Source of the DNA: Planctomycetota bacterium
GTDB taxonomy: Bacteria; Planctomycetota; UBA11346
Direction: 5' to 3'
NCBI GenBank assembly: GCA_024641365.1
Contig: JAHEDF010000050.1
Span: forward strand, 1 to 13,272
DNA length: 13,272 nt
Positions 1-6,228 of the stretch are shown here, in pieces. Each line of letters opens with the position of its first letter. Within the stretch, counting starts at the first letter, position 1. The position numbers and the translations under genes were made by a program. The notes beneath the pieces are model-generated. The model was not told where the DNA came from. It worked only from the letters and a program-made list of their open reading frames with translations, and searched no databases.

Positions 1-3
1 GTC

Positions 4-597
4 GTGAGTAAGAGTGAGGGTGAAAAAATAGAAATAAAATTGAGATCTAATAAACAAACTGTGCTAACCCCAGCGCTTCCATCATCAATAGCGAAAGATT
101 TTAGCAGTTATCATATAATAATTGTTATTGATTCGGACAATAAAATAATTGAATTGCATGAACCAGATCGTGACGACGGCAAATATTATGTTGATAAGAT
201 TGGCACACCAGATCTTAAAGGGGATGGTGAATCGCAAGGCGTATTAAGTGACAATATGTCAGCGTTTGCAGGTCTGATTCGAGAAGGAGAACTGGAAACC
301 GGGGTACATCATGCCTTGTCACTTCATTTCCCTAAAGCGATGATTCAGGCACATAATTTACAAATTGGTGATCGAGTTGCGTTACCAGTTACTTATAATC
401 TTTCAAAAGATGCGGGTTTGTTAGAGCAACAGGTTATTTTAGCACTGCGTAAATACGGCGCCATAATTTCTTACTCGACCAATGTTAAAAAGCCGCAGAT
501 TGCTATAGACTCTCGCCTATCAGATGAGATTCACGAACGGGTCGCATCCACAATGGAATTGGTTGCTCCATCATTACAATTAATAAGCACCCCGTAA
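4..597 (+). CDS. Uncharacterised protein, probably the C-terminal part of a larger one
   Basis: I do not know a function. The frame is open to the left edge; the GTG at position 4 is only the first possible start, with too little sequence before it to judge a ribosome site. The true start may lie outside the window. The pattern resembles a family I recall from planctomycetes, actinobacteria and myxobacteria. It has an 'I-D-x-D-N-x-x-x-E-L-x-E' strand (about residues 41-53), then a 'G-(E)-L-x-x-G-x-x-H-A-L' motif (residues about 94-105), then 'G-D-R-x-A-L-P', and finally 'Q-x-x-x-x-A-L-x-x-Y-G-A' (about 141-153). Family members usually carry extra N-terminal sequence that is absent here, which supports truncation. 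The family match is from memory and uncertain. No signal peptide or membrane segment is visible. The next gene starts 234 bases on and has its own operator, so the two are probably not co-transcribed. Confidence 0.7.
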   Translation: MSKSEGEKIEIKLRSNKQTVLTPALPSSIAKDFSSYHIIIVIDSDNKIIELHEPDRDDGKYYVDKIGTPDLKGDGESQGVLSDNMSAFAGLIREGELETGVHHALSLHFPKAMIQAHNLQIGDRVALPVTYNLSKDAGLLEQQVILALRKYGAIISYSTNVKKPQIAIDSRLSDEIHERVASTMELVAPSLQLISTP

Positions 598-800
598 TAT
601 AAATGATCATATGTAATGTCTGTAATTTGCATATCTTGACAGCGAGAGAGATCTGATTGAGTTCATCGACCCCCAGTAACATCAACAGGCATGGAACGTA
701 TGGTCGTTGAAAATCGTAAAAGCCGCGCCCATGTATCTGTAAACTATTATATGCTAATAGCTTAGAGCTGGTCAAGTGAGGCGAATCAAAAGCCTGCTTG

Positions 801-838
801 CTTTCATGTATTTCTGTATATACAGAAATACATGAAAG
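801..838. promoter_or_regulatory. Perfect 38-bp palindrome covering the regulator start codon; probable operator
   Basis: The 38 bases read identically on both strands, with no mismatch and no spacer. The centre is TTTCTGTATATACAGAAA (811-828). The ATG of the downstream regulator (832-834) lies in the right arm, and no Shine-Dalgarno sequence precedes it. A homodimeric winged-helix regulator bound here would block transcription start. In RNA the same bases would form a long hairpin sequestering the start codon. The TATATA at the centre could also act as a -10 box, giving a nearly leaderless message. A related copy with the same arms and spacing lies at 1401-1420. That this is the regulator's own site is inference. 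Confidence 0.75.
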
Positions 839-1350
839 ACCTGACCCCAGCAGCGGAAAAATTCATTCTTCATTGGGGCGAAATGGGCACCCGGTGGGGG
901 GTCAATCGCACGGTCGCGCAAATTCATGCGCTATTAATGATAACGGTAAATCCTTTGCCCGCTGATACCATTTGCGAACGACTCGGTGTCGCGCGTTCGA
1001 ACGTATCTAATAGTTTGCGCGAATTACAGGGATGGGGTCTCGTACGTGTCGTGCATATTAGCGATGACCGCCGTGATCATTTTGAAACGATAGCTGATGT
1101 ATGGGATATGTTTAAAATTATTGCCCAGGAACGTAAGCGACGTGAATTTGATCCAACTATGGCGATGTTTCAAGAATGTTTGGCTGAAGCGGACCCAAAA
1201 AAAGAACAGCAATTGGTGCAGCGAGTAAAAGATTTACAGAGCTTTTTTAATTCTGTTTCAGATTGGTACGCACAATTATTCTCGATGCCAATAGGGGTAC
1301 TTAAAAAGGTCATGAGACTTGGCAGCGCGCTGAAATCTTTAGTAAAATAA
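832..1350 (+). CDS. GbsR/MarR-family winged-helix transcriptional regulator
   Basis: This is a DNA-binding regulator of the GbsR branch of the MarR superfamily (COG1510 type), 172 residues, usual for the family. The N-terminus (residues 9-35) has the typical 'FILHWGEMGTRWGVNRTVAQIHALL' pattern, quoted here by key residues W15, G16, G19, W22, G23, N25 and H32. The helix-turn-helix spans about residues 44-66, with recognition helix R55-S56-N57-V58-S59-N60-S61-L62. The wing is about 70-85 and contains D78-D79-R80-R81-D82. The C-terminal helices (about 90-172) probably form the dimer. B. subtilis GbsR senses choline, but its relatives are diverse and no ligand can be assigned here. The ATG at 832 fits the family N-terminus although it lacks a ribosome site and sits inside a perfect palindrome, which suggests strong autoregulation. 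It probably also controls the next two genes through the copy at 1401-1420. Confidence 0.93.
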   Translation: MKDLTPAAEKFILHWGEMGTRWGVNRTVAQIHALLMITVNPLPADTICERLGVARSNVSNSLRELQGWGLVRVVHISDDRRDHFETIADVWDMFKIIAQERKRREFDPTMAMFQECLAEADPKKEQQLVQRVKDLQSFFNSVSDWYAQLFSMPIGVLKKVMRLGSALKSLVK

Positions 1351-1400
1351 TGCTTTTCCTTTAATTCAATTACAATTCATGCGAATCAACCACCAAACAA

Positions 1401-1429
1401 TATTTCTCTTATAACAGAAAATACAGAAA
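1401..1429. promoter_or_regulatory. Imperfect operator copy upstream of the membrane-protein gene
   Basis: TATTTCT (1401-1407), six bases, then ACAGAAA (1414-1420) repeats the arms and exact spacing found in the core of the 38-bp palindrome at 809-828; only the centre differs. A second ACAGAAA follows at 1423-1429, giving a direct repeat with a 9-base period that runs into the ribosome site (AAAGG, 1427-1431) of the gene starting at 1438. The likely role is binding of the upstream GbsR-type regulator to control the two downstream genes. This is inferred from the shared arms and spacing. Confidence 0.55.
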
Positions 1430-1437
1430 GGTAAGAT

Positions 1438-1890
1438 ATGAACTATAAAAGTCATGAAAGAACAAATTTAGACCGGATTATTTATACAACTTTTAGCACA
1501 GTAATTGTTACCAGCATAGGTTTTTTGGCTATGCCGCTCACATTGATGCCAACAACCTTTACATTTAACAACATTAACGAAGCCGCACCTCTTCTTATAT
1601 TAATTATTCCGGCAGCATTAATCTTTTGGAGTATAGTTGGATATCGAATTCGCAATTATGGAATGTCTCGTCGGGCATTAATTATTTGGGGATTTTTATC
1701 GCCGTTTATTATCGCTTGTTTAGCGGCTCTGCCGTTGGTTCCTCCAATTGGAAGTATATATGCGACCGTACTTGCTGCATATCATGCTGATATATTAATA
1801 GCCACCGGAATTATTACAGCTGAAATCGTATGGCATATTAATTATTTGCCAAACGCAGGTCCTCATAATTCACAATTAAAAAAGGTATAA
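1438..1890 (+). CDS. Small integral membrane protein, function unknown
   Basis: A 150-residue protein I cannot assign to a named family. It has four hydrophobic segments, at about residues 15-37, 49-67, 80-101 and 105-130, so it should cross the inner membrane four times. A positively charged loop (Y-R-I-R-N-Y-G-M-S-R-R, about 69-79) separates segments two and three and is probably cytoplasmic. The C-terminal tail is short and polar, ending in lysines. Start: AAAGG lies 6 bases before the ATG. The stop is 2 bases before the next start, and the ribosome site of the next gene (AAAGG, 1881-1885) lies inside this gene, so the two are co-translated. Its place between a GbsR-type regulator and a DUF2071-like protein suggests one regulated unit. 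No catalytic motif is visible. Confidence 0.85.
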   Translation: MNYKSHERTNLDRIIYTTFSTVIVTSIGFLAMPLTLMPTTFTFNNINEAAPLLILIIPAALIFWSIVGYRIRNYGMSRRALIIWGFLSPFIIACLAALPLVPPIGSIYATVLAAYHADILIATGIITAEIVWHINYLPNAGPHNSQLKKV

Positions 1891-1892
1891 TT

Positions 1893-2699
1893 ATGAAACT
1901 CGTACCGAATCCCATCCGCATTCGTGATCCCCAAACTGGACAAGTTTGGGATATACCAGCACGCGAAACAATGCGCTTAAACGCGGCTGTGTTAGAGCGT
2001 TGGTTTATTAATTGTGCGCTGCCGCGGGATTTATTTCGTTCTATTGTCACCGCACCATTTTTAGAACCAGATATTCGTAATGACCACGCCGTACTGAGTC
2101 TCTGCCGTATTCATTTTACGCACGCCGCACCAGATTGGATGCCTTTAGGCTTCGGACCTGGAGCAGATAGCTGTGCCTTGCGAGTTGGCTGTATTGACCG
2201 ACGTGATGGCAGTCCGGCGGTGTGGATCTGTAAACGCATAACCACGCATGTTTTGGGCAAAGCATTAGCATTATTAGGTTTCCCAGCGGTCGAACCAGCT
2301 ATGTTCACTACGGGCACATTTGGTTTCCCACTTGGAAATCGTGACGGCAGTCTGACGTGCGCACTGCATTCAGGTCGTTCTCAGCAACCACATTTATTTG
2401 CTGATGCCCTAGCTATGGATTCGTGGGTTGTGGCAGGTGTGCGTAGCTACGCAGCACACAGTAAAAATTGTTTCGAAGTTGTCGATTTAGAGAAGGCGAG
2501 TGATAACCATTTTTCGGCCTTACCTCATATGCACGGGGAATTGCAAACACCGTGGGGGAAATTTATGAGTGATGGCGTGTATCGCACAACTAATGGACGC
2601 TATCAATGGCGCTGCTTAGGATATGTTGATACTTATGGAAATCTTTTAAATCGTAAAATAAATATCCCGCAACTACCGGGCAAATTACAATTGCAATAA
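1893..2699 (+). CDS. DUF2071-like uncharacterised protein
   Basis: A 268-residue soluble protein with no signal peptide or membrane helix. The pattern recalls DUF2071/YqjF-type proteins, which share a beta-barrel fold with acetoacetate decarboxylase. It opens with 'FINCALPRDLFRSIV-APF' (about residues 38-54), where these proteins have a 'P..l.p.lP' segment, then 'HAVLSLCRIHFTH' (about 64-76) matching the 'a.vslv.f' strand. A 'CALRVGCIDRRDG..AVWICKR' stretch (about 92-114) follows, where relatives have a strand pair before the G-V-Y/F-F site. The family call is from memory and moderate. No enzymatic activity can be claimed; the acetoacetate decarboxylase lysine is not recognisable. It lies 2 bases after the membrane-protein gene with ribosome site AAAGG 7 bases before its ATG, so it is the last gene of the regulator-led unit. 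No clear plus-strand terminator follows. Confidence 0.85.
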   Translation: MKLVPNPIRIRDPQTGQVWDIPARETMRLNAAVLERWFINCALPRDLFRSIVTAPFLEPDIRNDHAVLSLCRIHFTHAAPDWMPLGFGPGADSCALRVGCIDRRDGSPAVWICKRITTHVLGKALALLGFPAVEPAMFTTGTFGFPLGNRDGSLTCALHSGRSQQPHLFADALAMDSWVVAGVRSYAAHSKNCFEVVDLEKASDNHFSALPHMHGELQTPWGKFMSDGVYRTTNGRYQWRCLGYVDTYGNLLNRKINIPQLPGKLQLQ

Positions 2700-2717
2700 C
2701 GGCAATTCTTAATGCCT

Positions 2718-2752
2718 AAAAAAAGAGCGCTGGAATTCTATCCCAGCGCTCT
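2718..2752 (-). terminator. Rho-independent terminator of the minus-strand thioredoxin gene
   Basis: A perfect 10-bp stem, AGAGCGCTGG (2724-2733) with CCAGCGCTCT (2743-2752), has a 9-base loop. Read on the minus strand it is followed directly by a run of seven T (2718-2724, the last overlapping the stem base). It lies 26 bases beyond the stop of the gene at 2779-3819. There is no T run on the plus-strand side, so it serves mainly the minus-strand gene, though the hairpin also sits between two convergent units. Confidence 0.88.
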
Positions 2753-2778
2753 CGAGCATGCTATAAAAATAGCGACTA

Positions 2779-3819
2779 TTATTTAAAGCTATCTAAAGCA
2801 GCTTGATACTTTTTCTTTTCGTTTTTGTCTTTGGCTAAACCGAGTGCCTTCTTTCCTGTTTCAATGGCTTTTTCTTTGTCGCCTTTGTTAAAGTAAGCAT
2901 GAGCCAAAGTATCCAAAACAGGAGCGGATTTACCGCCTTCCAATTCATTTGCCTTTTCCGCTAATTTAATTGCTAAATCGGCATTACGATCTGCCTCAGG
3001 AACGTCTTTGGAAGACATTGCCCATGCGACTGCATTAAGGGCTTTGCTGTCGTCTGAACTGACCATGTCTTCAGCTAAAGTATTAGCGGCTGCGTATGAT
3101 TTCTTACGATAGAGTTGCATCACCGCAGTTACGAGTACACGGCCGCCTAAATTTTTATCATCTTCTGATGTTTCTTTAATTAATGTGCGTAGGCCTTCGG
3201 CATCGGCTTTTTCTAATAGTTCACCAAATTTAGCGTTAAGATCCGCCATCTTTTTCTTTTTTGCTTCTTCTTGAGCGGCATGTTCTTGTGCATTGAATGT
3301 GCCGGCAACGACGCCTTCTAACACATCTTCCATGCTAGCAGGATGTCCGATCCAGGCGATTTTCGTGTCGCGGTCAACGATAAAGCTGCAGGGAATTCCG
3401 TTTCGACCTGCTGCGGTCAACCAGGCCTCTGCATTTTTTTTATCAGCGTCCAGAGCAACACGATAATTCATCTTGTCGCCCATCTTTTTTACAAATGGTT
3501 CGACTTTGGTTAAATCACGCTCCCAAACATTTAATCCAATAAATTCAACTTTTTTGTCTTTATATTTTGTATTGAGTTCGGACACGTGTGGAATGACAGC
3601 GACACATGGTCCGCACCAAGTAGCCCAGCATTCAACAACATAAACAGTCCCTTTTTGAAATTCTGAAATTGGATCCCCACTGAGCCAACCCGTTGGCTCT
3701 AATTTTGGAGCAGAATCACCTGCTTTCAAAGTTGGTTCTGCGGCATTGAGATTTGCCGATAAAAACGACAAGGTAAACAGCGCGCAGACTGCAGTTGCAA
3801 GTAGGGGCATTTTAAACAT
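2779..3819 (-). CDS. Exported TlpA-like thioredoxin with C-terminal TPR-like domain
   Basis: A periplasmic or secreted thiol-disulfide protein of 346 residues. Residues 1-27 form a signal peptide: short basic start, hydrophobic core L6-L20, and probable cleavage after N-A-A (25-27). The thioredoxin domain spans about 30-175, with active site W68-C69-G70-P71-C72 and cis-proline P143 in 'GIPCSFIVD'. An extra cysteine, C144, follows the cis-proline, and C64 precedes the active site. Residues about 183-225 are charged and helical, with a KKKK run. About 225-345 are alpha-helical repeats; the last, 'LDTLAHAYFNKGDKEKAIETGKKAL', is marked by its A-Y...G-D...A-I pattern and looks like a TPR. Family members reduce or isomerise disulfides or reduce hydroperoxides; the substrate is unknown. 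On the minus strand AAGGA (3826-3830) lies 6 bases before the ATG. The gene stands alone, with its own terminator. This thioredoxin-TPR layout is common in planctomycetes. Confidence 0.92.
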   Translation of the reverse strand: MFKMPLLATAVCALFTLSFLSANLNAAEPTLKAGDSAPKLEPTGWLSGDPISEFQKGTVYVVECWATWCGPCVAVIPHVSELNTKYKDKKVEFIGLNVWERDLTKVEPFVKKMGDKMNYRVALDADKKNAEAWLTAAGRNGIPCSFIVDRDTKIAWIGHPASMEDVLEGVVAGTFNAQEHAAQEEAKKKKMADLNAKFGELLEKADAEGLRTLIKETSEDDKNLGGRVLVTAVMQLYRKKSYAAANTLAEDMVSSDDSKALNAVAWAMSSKDVPEADRNADLAIKLAEKANELEGGKSAPVLDTLAHAYFNKGDKEKAIETGKKALGLAKDKNEKKKYQAALDSFK

Positions 3820-3899
3820 GGGGGATCCTTTTAGGAGGGTATAAAAGCGATGATATGCGATTAGCGGCGGTACGCTAAGATTTCAAGTAAGTAGTACAC

Positions 3900-3913
3900 G
3901 AGACAAACGTCTC
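3900..3913. promoter_or_regulatory. Short inverted repeat upstream of the thioredoxin gene
   Basis: GAGAC-AAAC-GTCTC is a perfect 5-bp inverted repeat with a 4-base spacer, about 80 bases before the thioredoxin start codon on the minus strand. It is placed where an operator or a leader hairpin would act. There is no further support; it could be chance. Confidence 0.2.
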
Positions 3914-4107
3914 ATACAGTAGCAGTTCATCACACTGCAACGTGAGATTGTCTATAAAACAAATGCGGCCACAAAATTATAAGCCAGTGGTTCGCACATG
4001 CGTTTGCATGTCTATTGAATAGTAGTTTTCTTAAGTTTCGTTCTTAAATCTTGTGATAATAAATTCTTAGCGCCATCAGTAAGTCTGATTGTTTGTGTAA
4101 TACTATA

Positions 4108-4335
4108 ATGAACCCACTTCAAAAATACCAACCAGAGCAACGACGTAGATCTGGCGTATCTACCAATGCGATAAAAGCGAAAGAATAGCAGATCTTATTT
4201 CGAGAATTTGATAACGCTGGCGGTGCGTACGAAGGCCGAGTTGATCAAAGGTGGGAATTTTGGGGTGGGTTCTCTATGTCGTATCTGGTGTACTTAATAC
4301 CTTTTGTGTTTTTATTTTCGGCACATGATACCTAG
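4108..4335 (+). pseudogene. Possible small gene interrupted by an in-frame TAG (tentative)
   Basis: ATG at 4108 opens 26 codons rich in basic residues (Q-R-R-R-S-G), stops at TAG 4186-4188, and continues in frame for 48 codons to TAG 4333-4335. The second part ends with a hydrophobic stretch (M-S-Y-L-V-Y-L-I-P-F-V-F-L-F-S-A) that could span a membrane. The frame is the same as that of the decarboxylase at 4375. No ribosome site precedes the ATG, and the ATG overlaps a TATAAT hexamer, so translation is doubtful. A decayed gene, a short peptide from 4276, or chance are all possible. No homology is recognised. Confidence 0.15.
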
Positions 4336-4341
4336 CCATGT

Positions 4342-4363
4342 TTACAGAATCCGTATTTTGTAA
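4342..4363. promoter_or_regulatory. Imperfect palindrome abutting the decarboxylase ribosome site
   Basis: The left arm TTACAGAATCC pairs with the right arm GTATTTTGTAA at 9 of 11 positions, with no spacer. The last two bases overlap the ribosome site AAGGAG (4362-4367) of the decarboxylase gene. It could be an operator close to the start, or an mRNA hairpin that hides the ribosome site. The arms point the opposite way from those of the 801-838 palindrome (ACAGAA on the left instead of the right), so it is probably not the same regulator's site. Confidence 0.4.
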
Positions 4364-4374
4364 GGAGTGCTTTA

Positions 4375-5604
4375 GTGGAAACGAATAAACAAAATTACCT
4401 ACCGACCCAAGAAAAAAGTGATTTAACAGAGTCGGATAAACAACGATTAGAAGATTTTTTTGGGAGGGCGCTGGCCTCTTCTAAAACATTTATTGGCTAT
4501 CCCTGTAATTTACACTTTGATTACACTGATTTACACCGCTTCTTTAGCTTGGGTTTGAATAACGTCGGCGATCCTTTTGCGACATCCATATTTCAATTAA
4601 ATACATTTGAATTTGAAAAAGAAGTAATTGAAAGTTTTGCTGATTTCACCAATACCTCCACTGTTGATACATGGGGCTATGTGACCAATGGCGGTAGCGA
4701 AGGTAATTTATATGGCCTTTACCTTGCACGTGAATTATATCCGTCAGGCATTGTTTATTATTCTGAAGACACGCATTATTCAGTGGCGAAGTCAATTCGA
4801 TTATTGAATGCACGTAGTATAATGATTAAGAGTCAGACGAATGGCGAGATTGACTATGTTGACTTGCATGAAACGCTGAAAACGCATCGCGATTTGCCGG
4901 CCATCATTTTTGCTAATATAGGCACCACCATGAAGGGCGCTGTTGATGACATTACTCAAATTAAAAAAATATTAGAGAAGTTAGCGATCACATCATATTA
5001 CATACACAGTGACGCAGCATTAAGTGGCATGATACTGCCGTTTGTTCAAGATCCACAACCGTGGGATTTTTTATCAGGAATTCACAGTATTTCTATAAGT
5101 GGTCATAAAATGATAGGATCTCCGATACCATGCGGGATTGTATTGGCAAAAAAGAAATTTGTGGAGCGCATTGCCCGATCGGTTGAATATGTGGGTGTAT
5201 TAGATACCACAATTCCCGGATCTCGTAATGCGATCACGCCTTTATATTTATGGTATGCGTTACATCGTTATGGCAGAGAGGGTTTTCGTCGAGTTATTCG
5301 CACATGTTTAGATGTGGCTGAATATGCAATTGAACATCTTCATAATGCAGGGATTGTCGCATGGCGTAATAATAATTCTATTACCGTAGTATTTCCACGT
5401 CCGTCAGATAGGGTGTTAAAAAAATGGCAAATAGCTCCATATCGTGAAATTTCGCACTTAATTACCATGCCACATGTTACGACGGAACACATTGATGGCT
5501 TTATTCAAGATTATCTGAATGACCCGCCCAATAATACATTAAATACGTTCATTATACCAACGAACGCCCGGCCTCAGGCATTAGTTTCGGGAGAACATCA
5601 ATGA
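4375..5604 (+). CDS. hdc: PLP-dependent decarboxylase, histidine decarboxylase family
   Basis: A fold-type I pyridoxal-phosphate enzyme of the group II decarboxylases, closest in pattern to bacterial histidine decarboxylase (histidine to histamine and CO2; Morganella, Klebsiella and Acinetobacter type). Landmarks in order: 'G-Y-P' and 'F-D-Y-T-D-L' near residues 41-54; 'W-G-Y-V-T-N-G-G-S-E-G-N', which binds the cofactor phosphate; H134 in 'D-T-H-Y-S-V-A-K', which stacks on the cofactor ring; D213 in 'H-S-D-A-A-L-S-G-M', which holds the pyridine nitrogen; and K245 in 'S-G-H-K-M-I-G-S-P-I-P-C-G', the Schiff-base lysine. At 409 residues it is about 25 longer than typical, from a C-terminal tail after about 383. 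The plant serine decarboxylase belongs to the same family, so serine as substrate cannot be excluded. GTG start with AAGGAG 7 bases before it. The stop overlaps the ACT gene start (ATGA), so the two are translationally coupled. No transporter gene is adjacent, unlike typical acid-resistance histidine decarboxylase clusters. Confidence 0.93.
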   Translation: METNKQNYLPTQEKSDLTESDKQRLEDFFGRALASSKTFIGYPCNLHFDYTDLHRFFSLGLNNVGDPFATSIFQLNTFEFEKEVIESFADFTNTSTVDTWGYVTNGGSEGNLYGLYLARELYPSGIVYYSEDTHYSVAKSIRLLNARSIMIKSQTNGEIDYVDLHETLKTHRDLPAIIFANIGTTMKGAVDDITQIKKILEKLAITSYYIHSDAALSGMILPFVQDPQPWDFLSGIHSISISGHKMIGSPIPCGIVLAKKKFVERIARSVEYVGVLDTTIPGSRNAITPLYLWYALHRYGREGFRRVIRTCLDVAEYAIEHLHNAGIVAWRNNNSITVVFPRPSDRVLKKWQIAPYREISHLITMPHVTTEHIDGFIQDYLNDPPNNTLNTFIIPTNARPQALVSGEHQ

Positions 5605-5996
5605 AGGTAATTACTGTAATAATCGATAATCGTCCAGGAGTAGTTGCTGACATATTATCGACCGTGGCCGAAAACGGAATAAATATAGAGTCATTTAATA
5701 CTGATGGAGTAGATAAAATTGGTGTGGTTATACTAACGGTAGATAAATACGATAAAGCCTTGCAAGTTTTGTGTGACGCTGGCTATCAAGCGATTTCCGA
5801 AGATGCGTTAGTGCTTCGCTTGCAAGATGAACCTGGGGCTTTGGCAAAAATTTCATTACGGTTTAAATACGAAAATATTAATATTCGCAGCTTGCGTATA
5901 TTAAAAAGAGAAAGCGATCATGCGTTGGTCACAATTGTAACCGACGATAATAATCGGGCACAAGATTTAGTTAAGGATGTGCTGGTTAATATTTAA
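5601..5996 (+). CDS. Tandem ACT-domain amino-acid-binding protein
   Basis: A 131-residue cytoplasmic protein made of two ACT domains and nothing else (COG4747 type). ACT 1 covers about residues 1-66 and contains 'D-N-R-P-G-V-V-A-D-I-L' and 'G-I-N-I-E-S-F'. ACT 2 covers about 67-131 and contains 'D-E-P-G-A-L-A-K-I-S' and 'N-I-N-I-R-S-L'. The acidic-x-P-G turn in each is the usual effector-binding loop; ACT pairs bind small ligands, mostly amino acids, at their interface. The start overlaps the decarboxylase stop (ATGA), with GGGAG 7 bases before it inside the decarboxylase gene, so the two are made together. I infer a regulatory or sensing partner of the decarboxylase, perhaps binding its substrate. 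Stand-alone tandem ACT proteins of this type are mostly uncharacterised. Confidence 0.9.
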   Translation: MKVITVIIDNRPGVVADILSTVAENGINIESFNTDGVDKIGVVILTVDKYDKALQVLCDAGYQAISEDALVLRLQDEPGALAKISLRFKYENINIRSLRILKRESDHALVTIVTDDNNRAQDLVKDVLVNI

Positions 5997-6061
5997 ACTA
6001 ATGAGCCCATGAATCATTTTAACTAAATTAGTTTAACGGCGAATGAGCGATCTTTTTTTTT
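5993..6061 (+). terminator. Possible weak terminator after the decarboxylase-ACT pair
   Basis: An AT-rich 10-bp inverted repeat, TTAAACTAAT (5993-6002, including the ACT stop codon) with ATTAGTTTAA (6027-6036), has a 24-base loop. A run of nine T (6053-6061) follows 16 bases later. The stem is weak, the loop long and the T run not adjacent, so it may be a poor terminator or none. Confidence 0.25.
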
Positions 6062-6134
6062 GATTACATGGATCACTTCAGTTTTAAAACCAATCTATAC
6101 ACGAAGCCTTTAATTTTGTGGAATAGTTTCATAG

Positions 6135-6163
6135 TTGAACCAAAATATATGAATTTCTATCGT
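6135..6163 (+). promoter_or_regulatory. Candidate sigma-70-type promoter of the sulfatase gene
   Basis: TTGAAC (6135-6140) and TATCGT (6158-6163) each match four of six consensus positions and are 17 bases apart, the optimal spacing. Transcription would begin near 6170, before the chosen start codon at 6229. The match is modest and the region AT-rich. Confidence 0.3.
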
Positions 6164-6228
6164 TTTGTACACTTTTTGGCAGTTGAATAGTGACCAAAGC
6201 ATGCGAAAAAGTAGCTCTAGGGGTTAGT

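Larger units (their letters stand above)
3820..4374. other. 555-bp divergent intergenic region
   Basis: It separates two divergently transcribed genes (2779-3819 minus, 4375-5604 plus), so it must hold both promoters. I see three short inverted repeats: GAGAC-AAAC-GTCTC (3900-3913), ACATGC-GTTT-GCATGT (3996-4011) and TTAAG-N7-CTTAA (4031-4047). There is a consensus -10 hexamer TATAAT (4104-4109) without a convincing -35. From 4063 on, one frame lacks TAA and TGA up to the decarboxylase stop; it is broken only by TAG at 4186 and 4333. I found no tRNA or riboswitch I can name. Confidence 0.6.

Noticed and set aside
636..641. Perfect TTGACA -35 hexamer upstream of the regulator
   Set aside because: No acceptable -10 hexamer at 16-18 bases, and nearly 200 bases before the regulator start.
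744..760. CTATTA-N5-TAATAG inverted repeat before the regulator
   Set aside because: Only 6 bp in AT-rich sequence; a poor match next to the perfect 38-bp palindrome nearby.
691..765. 24-codon open frame starting ATG in the 598-831 spacer
   Set aside because: No ribosome site, no recognisable protein pattern, length expected by chance.
503..775. Open frame of 90 codons on the minus strand across the end of the first gene and the spacer
   Set aside because: Overlaps a better-supported gene on the other strand, has no ribosome site and no protein-like pattern.
3996..4011. ACATGC-GTTT-GCATGT inverted repeat as an operator
   Set aside because: 6-bp arms only, far from either start codon and with no second copy in the window.
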